A stretch of DNA of 41,336 bases, from NCBI GenBank assembly GCA_041685915.1, contig JAWLEV010000013.1, positions 1 through 41,336 of the forward strand, given 5' to 3'. Numbering within the stretch: position 1 is the stretch's first letter; each line of letters begins with the position of its first letter. The translations under genes were made by a program, and so were the position numbers. The notes beneath the pieces were generated by a model. It was not told the DNA's origin, made no database searches, and was given only the letters and a program-made list of their open reading frames with translations. This document shows, piece by piece, positions 7,667-16,252 of the stretch. The DNA comes from JAWLEV01 sp041685915. Its GTDB lineage: Bacteria; Chloroflexota; Anaerolineae; UBA1429.

Positions 7667-9034
7667 ATGTATTCCCTGGATGATACAATCGCCGCTATCT
7701 CTACGCCCATAGGTCAGGGGGGCATAGGTATCGTGCGCATGAGTGGCGATGAGGCCCTGCCCATCGCCACCCGAATCTTTGTCCCGCAGCGCCCCTGGCA
7801 GGGGGAGCCTGCGTCCCATTACCTCCATTACGGACATATCGTGGATCCCGAGACGGAGAACGTGGTGGATGAGGTGCTTCTCTCCCATATGAAGGCACCC
7901 CGCACCTACACGCGCCAGGATATCGTGGAGATCAACGCCCATGGGGGCATCGTTCCCCTGCGAGAGATCCTCTCCCTTTGCCTGGATGGGGGAGCGCGCA
8001 TGGCCCGCGAGGGCGAGTTCACCCTCCGCGCCTTTCTCAACGGGCGCATCGACCTGACCCAGGCAGAGGCCGTCGCGGACATCATCCGTGCCCGGACAGA
8101 GGCCTCCCTCCGCGTGGCCGTGAATCAGTTGAACGGCTCCCTTGCCAGTGAGGTGAAAGAGATTCGCGAGAAACTCATGCACGCCCTGGCCTATCTCGAG
8201 GCGGTCATCGATTTTCCCGAGGAGGATATCCCGCCCCAGGACGTGGAGGGCCCCCTGGAAGAGGCCGCCCGAGATCTGGAGGCTTTGCTTGAGGAGGCAA
8301 AGCGGGGTATCATCTATCGGCAGGGTATCCACGTTGCCATCGTGGGCAGGCCCAACGTGGGCAAGAGCAGCCTGCTCAACACTCTGCTGCGCACCGATCG
8401 TGCCATCGTGACGCCCATTCCCGGCACGACGCGCGATACCCTGGAGGAGACCGTCGATCTCGACGGCATCCCCTTTGTGCTGGTGGATACGGCGGGCATC
8501 GACGAGACCGACAACGTCATCGAGCAGCAGGGCATAGAACGCAGCCGCACGGCGGTGCAGCAGGCGGATATGGCCCTTTTGGTCGTGGATGGCAGCGAAC
8601 AGGTTACGGAGGCGGATCGTCAGGTGGCTGCCCTCTGTGTGGACAAGCCCTCCATCGTGGTGGTGAACAAGGAGGACCTGCCCATAGTGTGCCGCTATCG
8701 GGATATCCTCCCCGATGCTCCCCACATCACCATCTCGGCGCTCAGGAGGACGGGTATATCCGAGTTGGAGGAACTTGTGGTGGATACCGTGCTGTCCGGG
8801 CGGATCGTCACCGGCGAGACCCCCGTGGCCAGTAACCCCCGGCATCGGGCCCTGTTCCGCCGCGCCCTGGAGAGCGTGAACCACGCCCAGGAGGCCGCGC
8901 GACGGGGATTGCCGGCCGATTTCCTGACCATCGATATCTCCGAGGCCGTGGATGCTCTGGGGCGGGTGACGGGGGAGACGGCCAGCGAGGAACTGTTGGA
9001 GAGCATCTTTAGCGATTTTTGTATCGGCAAATGA
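7667..9034 (+). CDS. mnmE: tRNA modification GTPase MnmE
   Basis: 455-aa GTPase that, with MnmG, installs the carboxymethylaminomethyl-type modification on U34 of several tRNAs. Order of domains: N-terminal tetrahydrofolate-binding domain (1-120, with DTIAAISTPIGQGGIGIVR), a helical domain, and an inserted Ras-like G domain. G motifs are G1 GRPNVGKSS near 226, G2 TTRD, G3 DTAG and G4 NKED. The C-terminus ends in FCIGK, keeping the conserved Cys (452). Length equals the family norm. ATG at 7667 has GGAG 6 bases upstream; the frame is open further upstream, but the THF domain begins at this Met. The partner mnmG is not in the window. Confidence 0.96.
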   Translation: MYSLDDTIAAISTPIGQGGIGIVRMSGDEALPIATRIFVPQRPWQGEPASHYLHYGHIVDPETENVVDEVLLSHMKAPRTYTRQDIVEINAHGGIVPLREILSLCLDGGARMAREGEFTLRAFLNGRIDLTQAEAVADIIRARTEASLRVAVNQLNGSLASEVKEIREKLMHALAYLEAVIDFPEEDIPPQDVEGPLEEAARDLEALLEEAKRGIIYRQGIHVAIVGRPNVGKSSLLNTLLRTDRAIVTPIPGTTRDTLEETVDLDGIPFVLVDTAGIDETDNVIEQQGIERSRTAVQQADMALLVVDGSEQVTEADRQVAALCVDKPSIVVVNKEDLPIVCRYRDILPDAPHITISALRRTGISELEELVVDTVLSGRIVTGETPVASNPRHRALFRRALESVNHAQEAARRGLPADFLTIDISEAVDALGRVTGETASEELLESIFSDFCIGK

Positions 9035-9046
9035 GGAGAAGGGCCC

Positions 9047-10126
9047 TTGAACCTGGCCATCGTCTGTTCCTGGTTGAACCAATATGGCGGCGCGGAGCGC
9101 GTCCTGGAGGTCATCCACGAAATGTATCCCCGGGCGCCCATCTATACCTCCATCTACCATCCCGACGCCCTTCCAGAGGCCTACCGCGAGTGGGACATCA
9201 GGCCCTCTGTTCTGAATAGGCTCCCCCTCCTTAGGCGTTCCCGCCAGTTCCTGTTGCCCCTGTATCCTTTGGGCTTTGAAAGCCTCGATCTGCGCGACTA
9301 TGACGTCGTCCTCAGTGTCACCAGTGCTTTTGGACACGGGGTCATCACTACAGAGAACACGCGCCACGTCTGTTACTGCCTGACCCCCACCCGATTTCTG
9401 TGGAACTATCACGCTTACATCGAGCGCGAGGGGGTCGGGCGGCTGGGGCGCCTGGCGCTGATGCCCTTTCTCAAGAGCCTGCGCCAGTGGGACAGGCTGG
9501 CCGCCGATCGTGTGGACGAGTTCGTCGCCATCTCTCGCACGGTGCGCAGGCGTATAGGAAAATACTATCGGCGTGATGCCCAGATCATCTATCCCCCCGT
9601 GCGCATCGATACCTCCACGCCGCTGCAGAAGCCGGAGGACTATTTTTTGGTCGTCTCCCGGCTCGTGCCCTACAAGCGCATCGACATCGCCGTGCGGGCC
9701 TTTAATGCCCTGGGCCTGCCCCTGCGCATCATCGGTGACGGGCGGGATCGCCAGGCCCTGGAGGATATGGCCGAGGACAATGTGACGTTCCTGGGCTATG
9801 TGCCCGACGATGGGGAGGTGCGGGGACAGATGGCCCGCTGTAGGGCCCTGATATTCCCGGGCGAGGAGGACTTTGGCATCACCCCTCTGGAGGCCATCTC
9901 GGCCGGGAGGCCCGTCATCGCCTATGGGGCGGGTGGAGCGCTGGATACCATCGAGGAAGGGAAGACGGGGCTTTTCTTCCGTCGCCCCACCGCCGAGTCC
10001 CTTATGGAGGCGGTACACAGGCTATCAGAGTACGACTTTGATCCCCCATATCTGCGTCGTCGGGCTCAGCGGTATGGCGTCCCCAGATTCAAGGACGAAC
10101 TCGCCCGGCTTTTGGAGGAAGGATAA
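9047..10126 (+). CDS. Glycosyltransferase family 4 protein
   Basis: 359-aa GT-B fold glycosyltransferase, cytosolic, that would transfer a sugar from a nucleotide-sugar donor during surface glycan or glycolipid synthesis. Seen: an N-terminal acceptor domain beginning with a strand and the loop NQYGGAERVLE, a central hinge at YFLVVSRLVPYKRID near 200, and the donor-binding block PGEEDFGITPLEAISAG near 271-287 with the Glu pair of the EX7E motif. TTG at 9047 is taken as start because AGGAG (9034-9038), overlapping the mnmE stop, lies 8 bases before it and an ATG does not follow nearby. Acceptor and sugar are unknown. A strong hairpin terminator follows 28 bp after the stop. Confidence 0.9.
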   Translation: MNLAIVCSWLNQYGGAERVLEVIHEMYPRAPIYTSIYHPDALPEAYREWDIRPSVLNRLPLLRRSRQFLLPLYPLGFESLDLRDYDVVLSVTSAFGHGVITTENTRHVCYCLTPTRFLWNYHAYIEREGVGRLGRLALMPFLKSLRQWDRLAADRVDEFVAISRTVRRRIGKYYRRDAQIIYPPVRIDTSTPLQKPEDYFLVVSRLVPYKRIDIAVRAFNALGLPLRIIGDGRDRQALEDMAEDNVTFLGYVPDDGEVRGQMARCRALIFPGEEDFGITPLEAISAGRPVIAYGAGGALDTIEEGKTGLFFRRPTAESLMEAVHRLSEYDFDPPYLRRRAQRYGVPRFKDELARLLEEG

Positions 10127-10154
10127 TTCGCCTTGATGTCCGGTGTCATATCAT

Positions 10155-10182
10155 GAGGGCCGTCCCTTTTGGGACGGCCCTC
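10155..10182. terminator. Hairpin terminator between convergent genes
   Basis: A perfect 12-bp stem (10155-10166 with 10171-10182) around a TTTT loop lies between the convergent glycosyltransferase and PA14-protein genes. There is no strong T tract on either side, so it may act in both directions or as a pause or processing site. Confidence 0.75.
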
Positions 10183-10208
10183 GTCATTATACCCTTATTT
10201 GGTGGGGA

Positions 10209-12011
10209 TCAGTATCGCTGCCACGTATTGTGGTAGAGTACATAGACGCCTCGGGTATTGCTCCAGATCATCTTTCCGCCCTCAAAGGGTTGCACGGAGC
10301 CATAGAAGCCTCGCTCCTCCGTCGTGGCCCAGCCCAGCTTGTTGCGCACGCCCGGATTCTCGCGCCAGACCTTGCCAAAGCCACGCTTGGGTTGGTAGTA
10401 TCCCGAGGGTGGCACGATGGAGGGATCCGTCTCTGGCTCGCTCGTGCTCCAGGTGTCCCCATAGACCTCCCACGTGCCGTTGCTATAGATGACATAGATC
10501 TGCTTCGTGTCCTTTCGCCAGAACATATAACCATTCTGGAACTTTTGCTCGCCGGCCCAGACCGACTTTTCCGGTTCCGTCGGGCAACCCAGCTTTGATC
10601 TGACCTCGCTATGATTGTTCCAGACGTTGCCAAAACCCAGGACGGGTGTGATGTCACATTCGCTGGGTGGCGATGGTGGTTCGGCGCCATCCTTGCGGAC
10701 GAACTTGACGGCGTCGAACCCCACAAAGCGCGTGCCATAGGTCTCGCCGGTGGCATCGCTCAAAAGGACGTACTCGTTGGAGCTGCCCCCAAAATAGTAG
10801 GTGCCGAGGCTCACCCACTTGTCATAGTATATGTTCTGATTTACGGTCCGCTCGCTCTGTTTGCCGTTGTGATAAATCTTGTAGCGGGCGCTCTTGCTGC
10901 CGTGGTAGCGGCTGGGGATATAGACGAACACCTCCCAGTTGCCGGGTGTGCTTATATGTGGGTACCATCTACCCCAGTTGTAGGCCTTGGTGCGGCTGTT
11001 CCAGGTCCAGTAGAGATGGCCCCGATAGCCCGTGCTGCGGCCATACCAGCTGCTCGCCGGTCCGCCCCAGACAAAGTTCGAGTCCCGGTTGTCGACGACG
11101 ATGGTTTGTGGGTCCGGACTGGGCGTGGGGGCTTCTGACCAGCTCACCTTGCACACGGCCGTCCCCGTCTGCTCAAAGTACTCCACCTTGATCCGGTGGG
11201 TCCCCGCGCTTATGTGCTTGCTTGCCGTGTGGGTCGTGCGAGATTGGGGATACCATTTGTCGATGATGAGAGAATCATCGACCCAGACGCGCACCCCGTC
11301 GTCCACCGTGGCGGAAAAGGTGCGCGTGCCGCTCGTGTCAAAGTGCACATCCCGTGTCCAGCGGACGGAAAAGTGATCGCTTCCCACTCCCTCGGCGGGC
11401 GAACCATATCCCCAATCGAAATCGATGGCTGAATCTTCGCGCACCGTCGCTGGCGAATCTCCCAGCCGGGTGTTATCATAGTATTCTCCGCGCCACCTGT
11501 CCGCGGGTATGCTGTCGCCGGCCTCCCACCAGACTTTACAGACGGCCTTGCCCACATTCTCATAGTATTCTACGCGCACGTTGTGATACCCGGCGCTCAG
11601 ATACTTGGTCTTGCTATAGGTGGTTACCGGCGTGTCGTGCCACTGATCGATGATCAGATCGCCATCCACCCATACGCGCACCCCGTCGTCCACCCTGGCG
11701 TAAAAGGTGTACGTCCCGGCGCCAAAATTGACAAAGTTTGTCCAGCGTACGGAGAATCGGTCTGCGTTGACCTCCCCAGCCGGAGCGCCGTCTCCCCAAT
11801 CGAAATCGATGTTGCCATCGTCCCTGACCAGGGCGGGAGAATCCGATAGGTTAACGTTGTTATAGTATTCTCCCCGCCACGCTGGGGAAGGATCCGCTGA
11901 GACGCCAAGGGCGGGTGTCAGCAGACCGATCACGACCAGCACCGTTGCCAATACGATCTTGGGTAAAGCGCACACGATACGCTTCCCAGAATTTGCCCCC
12001 ATCTTTTTCAT
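10209..12011 (-). CDS. Secreted modular protein: two PA14, golvesin-like, LGFP-like repeats
   Basis: Exported protein of 600 aa. After a basic start and a hydrophobic signal segment there are two PA14-type beta-barrel domains (about 42-165 and 172-290), each with GEYY-N, an F-S-V-R-W-T strand and DDGVRVWVD, a linker, a golvesin-C-like beta domain (about 303-440, opening VVDN and ending GFDAVKFVR), and two LGFP-like repeats at the C-terminus (about 455-525 and 540-600; F-G-x-V-W...LG-x...FE/QNG-x-M). All of these are binding or structural modules of surface proteins; I see no catalytic domain. The Met at 12011 is preferred over 12017 since GGGGG lies 6 bases before it. A glycan-binding or adhesion role is inferred only. 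Confidence 0.8.
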   Translation of the reverse strand: MKKMGANSGKRIVCALPKIVLATVLVVIGLLTPALGVSADPSPAWRGEYYNNVNLSDSPALVRDDGNIDFDWGDGAPAGEVNADRFSVRWTNFVNFGAGTYTFYARVDDGVRVWVDGDLIIDQWHDTPVTTYSKTKYLSAGYHNVRVEYYENVGKAVCKVWWEAGDSIPADRWRGEYYDNTRLGDSPATVREDSAIDFDWGYGSPAEGVGSDHFSVRWTRDVHFDTSGTRTFSATVDDGVRVWVDDSLIIDKWYPQSRTTHTASKHISAGTHRIKVEYFEQTGTAVCKVSWSEAPTPSPDPQTIVVDNRDSNFVWGGPASSWYGRSTGYRGHLYWTWNSRTKAYNWGRWYPHISTPGNWEVFVYIPSRYHGSKSARYKIYHNGKQSERTVNQNIYYDKWVSLGTYYFGGSSNEYVLLSDATGETYGTRFVGFDAVKFVRKDGAEPPSPPSECDITPVLGFGNVWNNHSEVRSKLGCPTEPEKSVWAGEQKFQNGYMFWRKDTKQIYVIYSNGTWEVYGDTWSTSEPETDPSIVPPSGYYQPKRGFGKVWRENPGVRNKLGWATTEERGFYGSVQPFEGGKMIWSNTRGVYVLYHNTWQRY

Positions 12012-12092
12012 TTCCATCCCCCTTTCGGTTCATGTTTCGGCACATCGCCGAGTGTACGATCTATGACTGAAAACTGCAAGCCCATCTTCTCC

Positions 12093-12108
12093 AGAGGACC
12101 GGTCCTCT
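12093..12108. promoter_or_regulatory. 16-bp perfect palindrome in the leader of the PA14 protein gene
   Basis: AGAGGACCGGTCCTCT is perfectly self-complementary. It lies about 14-29 bp downstream of the predicted transcription start and about 80 bp before the start codon, a usual place for a repressor operator. As RNA it can form only a short hairpin with a small loop. No matching regulator is nearby. Confidence 0.45.
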
Positions 12109-12128
12109 ATCGAATCCCTACTGTGGCT

Positions 12129-12157
12129 ATCATAACACATTCCATTACGTTTCGCAA
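12129..12157 (-). promoter_or_regulatory. Promoter of the PA14 protein gene
   Basis: On the minus strand TTGCGA (12152-12157), 17-bp spacer, TATGAT (12129-12134). The -35 sits 10 bp after the stop codon of the upstream lipoprotein gene, so the PA14 gene has its own promoter. Confidence 0.6.
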
Positions 12158-12166
12158 CGGGTTTTC

Positions 12167-14335
12167 TTATTCTTCTATGGGTTCCACACGGATCAATTTC
12201 CCATCCTGGACCTGGGCGCGGAAGGTGCGCTCCCTTTTTGCGTCGCCAAAGTATACCCTATCCTCGGTCTCCCTTTCAGGCACCAGGCGCGCTTCCTCTT
12301 CCAACAGGCCCAGATTACCGATCTGATCCGCAACCTGGGGGGTGGCGACCAATTCATCCACAGCCTGCCCCTCCTGTAGGCGTCGCAGACACTCGTGGAG
12401 TATCGCATAGGGCGTGCGCTCGGTCATCTCCCAAAAGATCTGCGAGAGGGATGCGTCCGACGGCAGGTCCGATTCCCGCTCATAGGTTCCATCGCTACGA
12501 CGCCAGGTGGCGGTCAGCCACCTGTGAGGGCACTGCTGACATTCCGCAAAGATCTGCTCCTCGGCCTCGTCGAGACCGAACGACGATCCCCGTACCCGCA
12601 GACGGTCCAGGCCGTCGTCTACGAACTGGATCTCTCCATCCGTGGCCACCCAATCTCGGCGTCCCTGAGGGGTCCAGAGAGGTCTCCAGGACCCATCCTC
12701 CTCTCGGTGCAGGAGCATGTAGGTCGGCTGTACGAAATCCGCTCGCTTCATACCAAAGATCACCCCCAGGTCATCGTCCTCTAGGCGCGCATCGATCACC
12801 AGATCGCCGTCGGCCACGAGATGGGCCTCTCCTGAATCGAGTAAATAGATGGAGGACCGCGGGAGTTGAGCCAGGAACAACTGATCCCCCAGGCGTTCGA
12901 CGCGGGGCGCTACCTCATCGGTTGACCAGCCCGTCTTTTCCAGATGGGCACGGAGGTTGCGGGAAAGGGTTTCGTCGTCATCCTCTGCGTTGGCCGCCAC
13001 GAATTCGGCCACCAGCTGGGCCATGGCCGTCCCTTCTCCCTCTACGTCCTCAAAGCGTCCCTGCCAACGATCGATGGTCACCTTGTCGGCGGATGCCTCG
13101 TTCGGGGATGTCATCCAGCCCAGGATTTCCCCCTCGGGGGGCAATGTCAGGAGACGGCGATCTCCGCCGTCGGGACGGATCATATAAAAGTGACTCTCTC
13201 CCTCGGTGCCCCGGTGATATCCCACGATATACTCTCCGTCGGGCGTCCAGTCCACGACGGTGGAGGAGAGGGACTTTTCCTCCATCACCTTTTCCGCCTT
13301 CATAGATGTGACGTCGAGGACCCAGAGCCCCAGTCCCTCGGTGCTATCGGCAAAGGAGGCGCCGTCCTGTAGCAGGTACGCCACATATTCGCCATCCGGT
13401 GACCATGTGTGGGAAACGCTGTGCGAGTCGGCAGGATGCTGCCACGTGCGTGGCTCGGTTTCCTCCGCTTCCTCCGCCTCTGCGGACAGGTTGTAGAGGG
13501 CCAGTTGTGCTCCCTGTTCGGGATCCAGGCGCTCGGTGAGCAGGTAGCGGCCGTCCGGAGAGGCCATCGCCTCTCCCTCTCCCTGGATGGCTACCGTTCT
13601 CTGACGCTCGCCGCTTTTGATGTCATAGTATTCCGCCTTTGTAAAGGCGGGATCGCCGCCCTGGGGAATCAACAGAACCTCTTCCGCTCTATCGTCATAG
13701 CGCAGCAGGTTGACGCCGCTCAGATCCTCCAGGCGCATCTCGCTGAGGATCTCGCCATCATGCCCCACTGTGCGCAGATCCACGCTTCGCGCAAAAGTCG
13801 GTGCTGTCTCGTCCTCCACGATGGCCGCATGCAGGAGGCGTTGGCCAGAAGTGCCCCACAATACGTGGGAATAAACGATCTCTCCTTGCAGTTCCACGTT
13901 GTGCATCTCGCCATGATTGAGATCGATGATATAGAGATTGCCCATGTCGGCGATGGCCAAAAACCCAAGGGTAAAATCCCAATCTTCTAGACGAGATATG
14001 TCGGCGATCTCGGTGGATTGCTGGCCGAAACGGTCGCCTCTGTATATTTTTCCGTCGTGGGCAAAGACGAGGCCCATCTGTTGGTCCTCGGATTCGGGCT
14101 CTGCCGACAAAGTGGTAGGGGACGGCGTCTTGGCCGGAGTGGGGCTTGTGGTGGGCTCCTGAGAGGCTGCCGTCGACGTGGGCGTGGTGGTGGGAGAAGG
14201 TTGGGGAGCACGTGGCGCCGAGGTTGGTGTGGGATAAAGCACGTCGGTCAATTGATCGACGCCGGCACATCCCACCAGACTTGACAGGGACCATATCAAC
14301 AGTGCAAGAGCCAAATAGTGCCATTTTCCTCGCAT
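12167..14335 (-). CDS. Lipoprotein with a TolB/WD40-like beta-propeller
   Basis: 722-aa exported lipoprotein. It has a signal peptide with lipobox SLVGC (Cys22), a Thr/Pro/Ser-rich stalk of about 60 residues, then a region of repeated SPDGxY-type blades (SPDGRYLL, SPDGEYVAY, TPDGEYIVGY) typical of TolB/WD40-like propellers. The last 200 residues are acidic and of unknown fold and contain a CQQC pair. Propellers of this kind bind proteins or ligands; no enzyme motif is seen. The frame is open from 14404, but the Met at 14335 is chosen because GGGGAG is 6 bases before it and it puts the signal peptide at the N-terminus. The 251 bp upstream to the next gene show no clear promoter. Confidence 0.8.
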   Translation of the reverse strand: MRGKWHYLALALLIWSLSSLVGCAGVDQLTDVLYPTPTSAPRAPQPSPTTTPTSTAASQEPTTSPTPAKTPSPTTLSAEPESEDQQMGLVFAHDGKIYRGDRFGQQSTEIADISRLEDWDFTLGFLAIADMGNLYIIDLNHGEMHNVELQGEIVYSHVLWGTSGQRLLHAAIVEDETAPTFARSVDLRTVGHDGEILSEMRLEDLSGVNLLRYDDRAEEVLLIPQGGDPAFTKAEYYDIKSGERQRTVAIQGEGEAMASPDGRYLLTERLDPEQGAQLALYNLSAEAEEAEETEPRTWQHPADSHSVSHTWSPDGEYVAYLLQDGASFADSTEGLGLWVLDVTSMKAEKVMEEKSLSSTVVDWTPDGEYIVGYHRGTEGESHFYMIRPDGGDRRLLTLPPEGEILGWMTSPNEASADKVTIDRWQGRFEDVEGEGTAMAQLVAEFVAANAEDDDETLSRNLRAHLEKTGWSTDEVAPRVERLGDQLFLAQLPRSSIYLLDSGEAHLVADGDLVIDARLEDDDLGVIFGMKRADFVQPTYMLLHREEDGSWRPLWTPQGRRDWVATDGEIQFVDDGLDRLRVRGSSFGLDEAEEQIFAECQQCPHRWLTATWRRSDGTYERESDLPSDASLSQIFWEMTERTPYAILHECLRRLQEGQAVDELVATPQVADQIGNLGLLEEEARLVPERETEDRVYFGDAKRERTFRAQVQDGKLIRVEPIEE

Positions 14336-14586
14336 CACTTGCTCCCCAATATAATCGACGTGTAACGAGTCCTTTTGATTGTATTGATCCGAATGCTTGA
14401 CCATCCGAGTCTATACGCGAAAACCCGGCCTGTAAAGCCCGATAGGGAGGCCGCATCTCCTTTTTAGTTGTTCAACGCCTTTTTGCACGTAAAAGTTCCG
14501 CTAATTTGTCCCTTTCGGCATGTAATTTCTGACGAAGGATCGATTGGGATGCGCAGGATATGAGATCGGATTTTAAGGATGTGGGA

Positions 14587-15357
14587 TCAGTTCTGTATGG
14601 TGATGGGCACCCGATGGGGTGGGGGGAAATTCCCCGTCACATCCACCACCGTCAACTTGAGACAGTAGGTGCCGTTGCCATGCGATTCGCTTACTACGGT
14701 CGTATCGAATGTCTGGAGCACGCCGCCGGTCACCTGAGATTTGACGATATCGTCGATGACATGCCAGGCCTCAGGATTCTCTCCCTGTCCCCATGCCACC
14801 TTGTAGAATTGGAAACGTTCGTGGTTGGCCGTTCCCTGTATAGTCAGCACGCCGGATACGGTTTCATAAGGCCGGGGTGACGTGATACATGTGTTGGGAT
14901 CTGGGCAGGCTGGCGCCGGCTGAGGGGTGTCCGTGGAGGGTGGGGGCGTGTTAGTGGGCTCCTCTATGGGAGTGGAAGTTGGGCTCGGCCGGGAGATGGA
15001 AGTCCCGGTGGGCGTGATGGCGGGGGTTGGTGTATGGGTGGGGGCACTCGTGGGTATGGCCATGGTCATCGTCGGTGTCGGTTCCATCATCTCCTCTATG
15101 GCGACCGTGGGTACCACATAGTATTTGAGTGCCGTGATCACCACGACCAGGCCCAGCGCCATACCGATGTTGGACATGGCGCGTCCTTCTCTGTGTGTTG
15201 CCACTTCTTTTTCGATACTAAAGATGGTACTGGTCCGGGCGCTTCGTGCCAGGAGATACGAGCGTATGTGAAAAAGCAGCAACAGCGCACAGCCAGCATA
15301 CAGCCAGATGATATATCTATCGACAAGGTTGAGTAAGAACCCGAGGATATTAAGCAC
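14587..15357 (-). CDS. Membrane-anchored protein with Thr/Pro stalk and Ig-like C-terminal domain
   Basis: 256-aa protein of unknown function. A first membrane helix (about 15-32) is followed by a basic cytosolic loop (SARTSTIFSIEKEVATHREGRA), a second helix (about 63-85), a Pro/Thr-rich stalk (about 90-150), and an extracellular all-beta domain of about 105 residues (opening CITSPRPYETVSG, ending PITIQN) that looks Ig-like. The start is the GTG at 15357 with a weak ribosome site; an ATG at 15177 with GAAGGA upstream would remove the first helix. The longer form is preferred because the first helix and loop look protein-like. It starts 23 bp after the purine nucleoside phosphorylase stop and is probably co-transcribed with it. 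Confidence 0.7.
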   Translation of the reverse strand: MLNILGFLLNLVDRYIIWLYAGCALLLLFHIRSYLLARSARTSTIFSIEKEVATHREGRAMSNIGMALGLVVVITALKYYVVPTVAIEEMMEPTPTMTMAIPTSAPTHTPTPAITPTGTSISRPSPTSTPIEEPTNTPPPSTDTPQPAPACPDPNTCITSPRPYETVSGVLTIQGTANHERFQFYKVAWGQGENPEAWHVIDDIVKSQVTGGVLQTFDTTVVSESHGNGTYCLKLTVVDVTGNFPPPHRVPITIQN

Positions 15358-15380
15358 CTTATTTTTTTCCGTTCCTCATA

Positions 15381-16223
15381 TCACGCTAACCGCGCCACCA
15401 CGCCCTCTATCAGGGATGCCAGAATGGGCGCCGTCTTTTCGCCAACCTCCAGCACCTCTTGGTGTGTGGTCTCTGTCGACGTCTCGCGGAGGGAATCGAC
15501 GGCCACGTTACTAATGAGAGAGATGCCCAGGACGCGCATCCCCCCGTGCCTGGCCACCACCACTTCGGGAACGGTGGACATGCCCACCACATCGGCCCCC
15601 GTGCTGCGTAAAAAGCGGACTTCGGCCGGCGTCTCGAAACTGGGACCCGACACCATGACATAGATGCCCTCTTTCAGCGTCACTCCCTGTTCATCCGCCT
15701 CGCGCCGCAGCACGGCGAGCAGATTGGGGTCATAGGCCGATGACATGCTGGGGAAACGGGGCCCAAAGGTTTCGTCGTTTGGCCCCCGAAGAGGATGGTG
15801 GCCTGTCAACCCCGGCACGTTCAGGTGATCCTTGATGGCCATGAGATCCCCTGGCGCCCAGTCTGGCCGGAGGCTCCCTGCGGCGTTCGTCACGCACAAC
15901 GTTTCCACGCCCAGTTGCTGCATGACGCGCACGGGGAATCCGATCTGCGCGGTGGAGTAGCCCTCGTAATAGTGTACGCGGCCCCGCATCATCAGGACCT
16001 GGGCGCCAGCCAGTGTCCCGATGACGAGTCGTCCCGAATGGCCCGCCACTGTGGACTGGGGAAAGTGGGGGATCTCATCGTAGGGGATGATATCCGGGTC
16101 CACGAGGCGCGCGGCCAGCGTCCCCAGCCCCGATCCCAGTATCAGCCCGATGGAAGGTTCATGATGTGTGTGTGCGCGCACATGCTCCGTGGCCTCGCAC
16201 ACCCGCTCGCGGGTCGTATCCAT
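15381..16223 (-). CDS. Purine-nucleoside phosphorylase
   Basis: 280-aa cytosolic enzyme of purine salvage that cleaves inosine or guanosine with phosphate to the free base and ribose-1-phosphate. It belongs to the trimeric class: phosphate-binding loop GSGLG (30-34), GHSGR (61-65), GRVHYYEG (81-88), TNAAG (112-116), SGPSFETPAE (192-201) with the base-binding Glu198, GMSTVPE (214-220) and Asn239. All expected active-site residues are present and the length is normal. The gene follows the recombinase by 29 bp on the same strand; the two are likely one transcript although not functionally linked. Confidence 0.94.
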   Translation of the reverse strand: MDTTRERVCEATEHVRAHTHHEPSIGLILGSGLGTLAARLVDPDIIPYDEIPHFPQSTVAGHSGRLVIGTLAGAQVLMMRGRVHYYEGYSTAQIGFPVRVMQQLGVETLCVTNAAGSLRPDWAPGDLMAIKDHLNVPGLTGHHPLRGPNDETFGPRFPSMSSAYDPNLLAVLRREADEQGVTLKEGIYVMVSGPSFETPAEVRFLRSTGADVVGMSTVPEVVVARHGGMRVLGISLISNVAVDSLRETSTETTHQEVLEVGEKTAPILASLIEGVVARLA

Positions 16224-16252
16224 TCGCTTCTTTGCCTTGGTTTTACTGTCTG

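Noticed and set aside
7634..10018. Open frame of 794 codons on the minus strand
   Set aside because: It is the shadow of mnmE and the glycosyltransferase, both of which carry full family motifs on the plus strand. The minus frame has no recognisable domain and is rich in Gly, His and Asp as expected from an antisense GC-rich frame.
12238..13305. Open frame of 355 codons on the plus strand
   Set aside because: Antisense to the propeller lipoprotein; very rich in Arg and Pro, no ribosome site, no domain.
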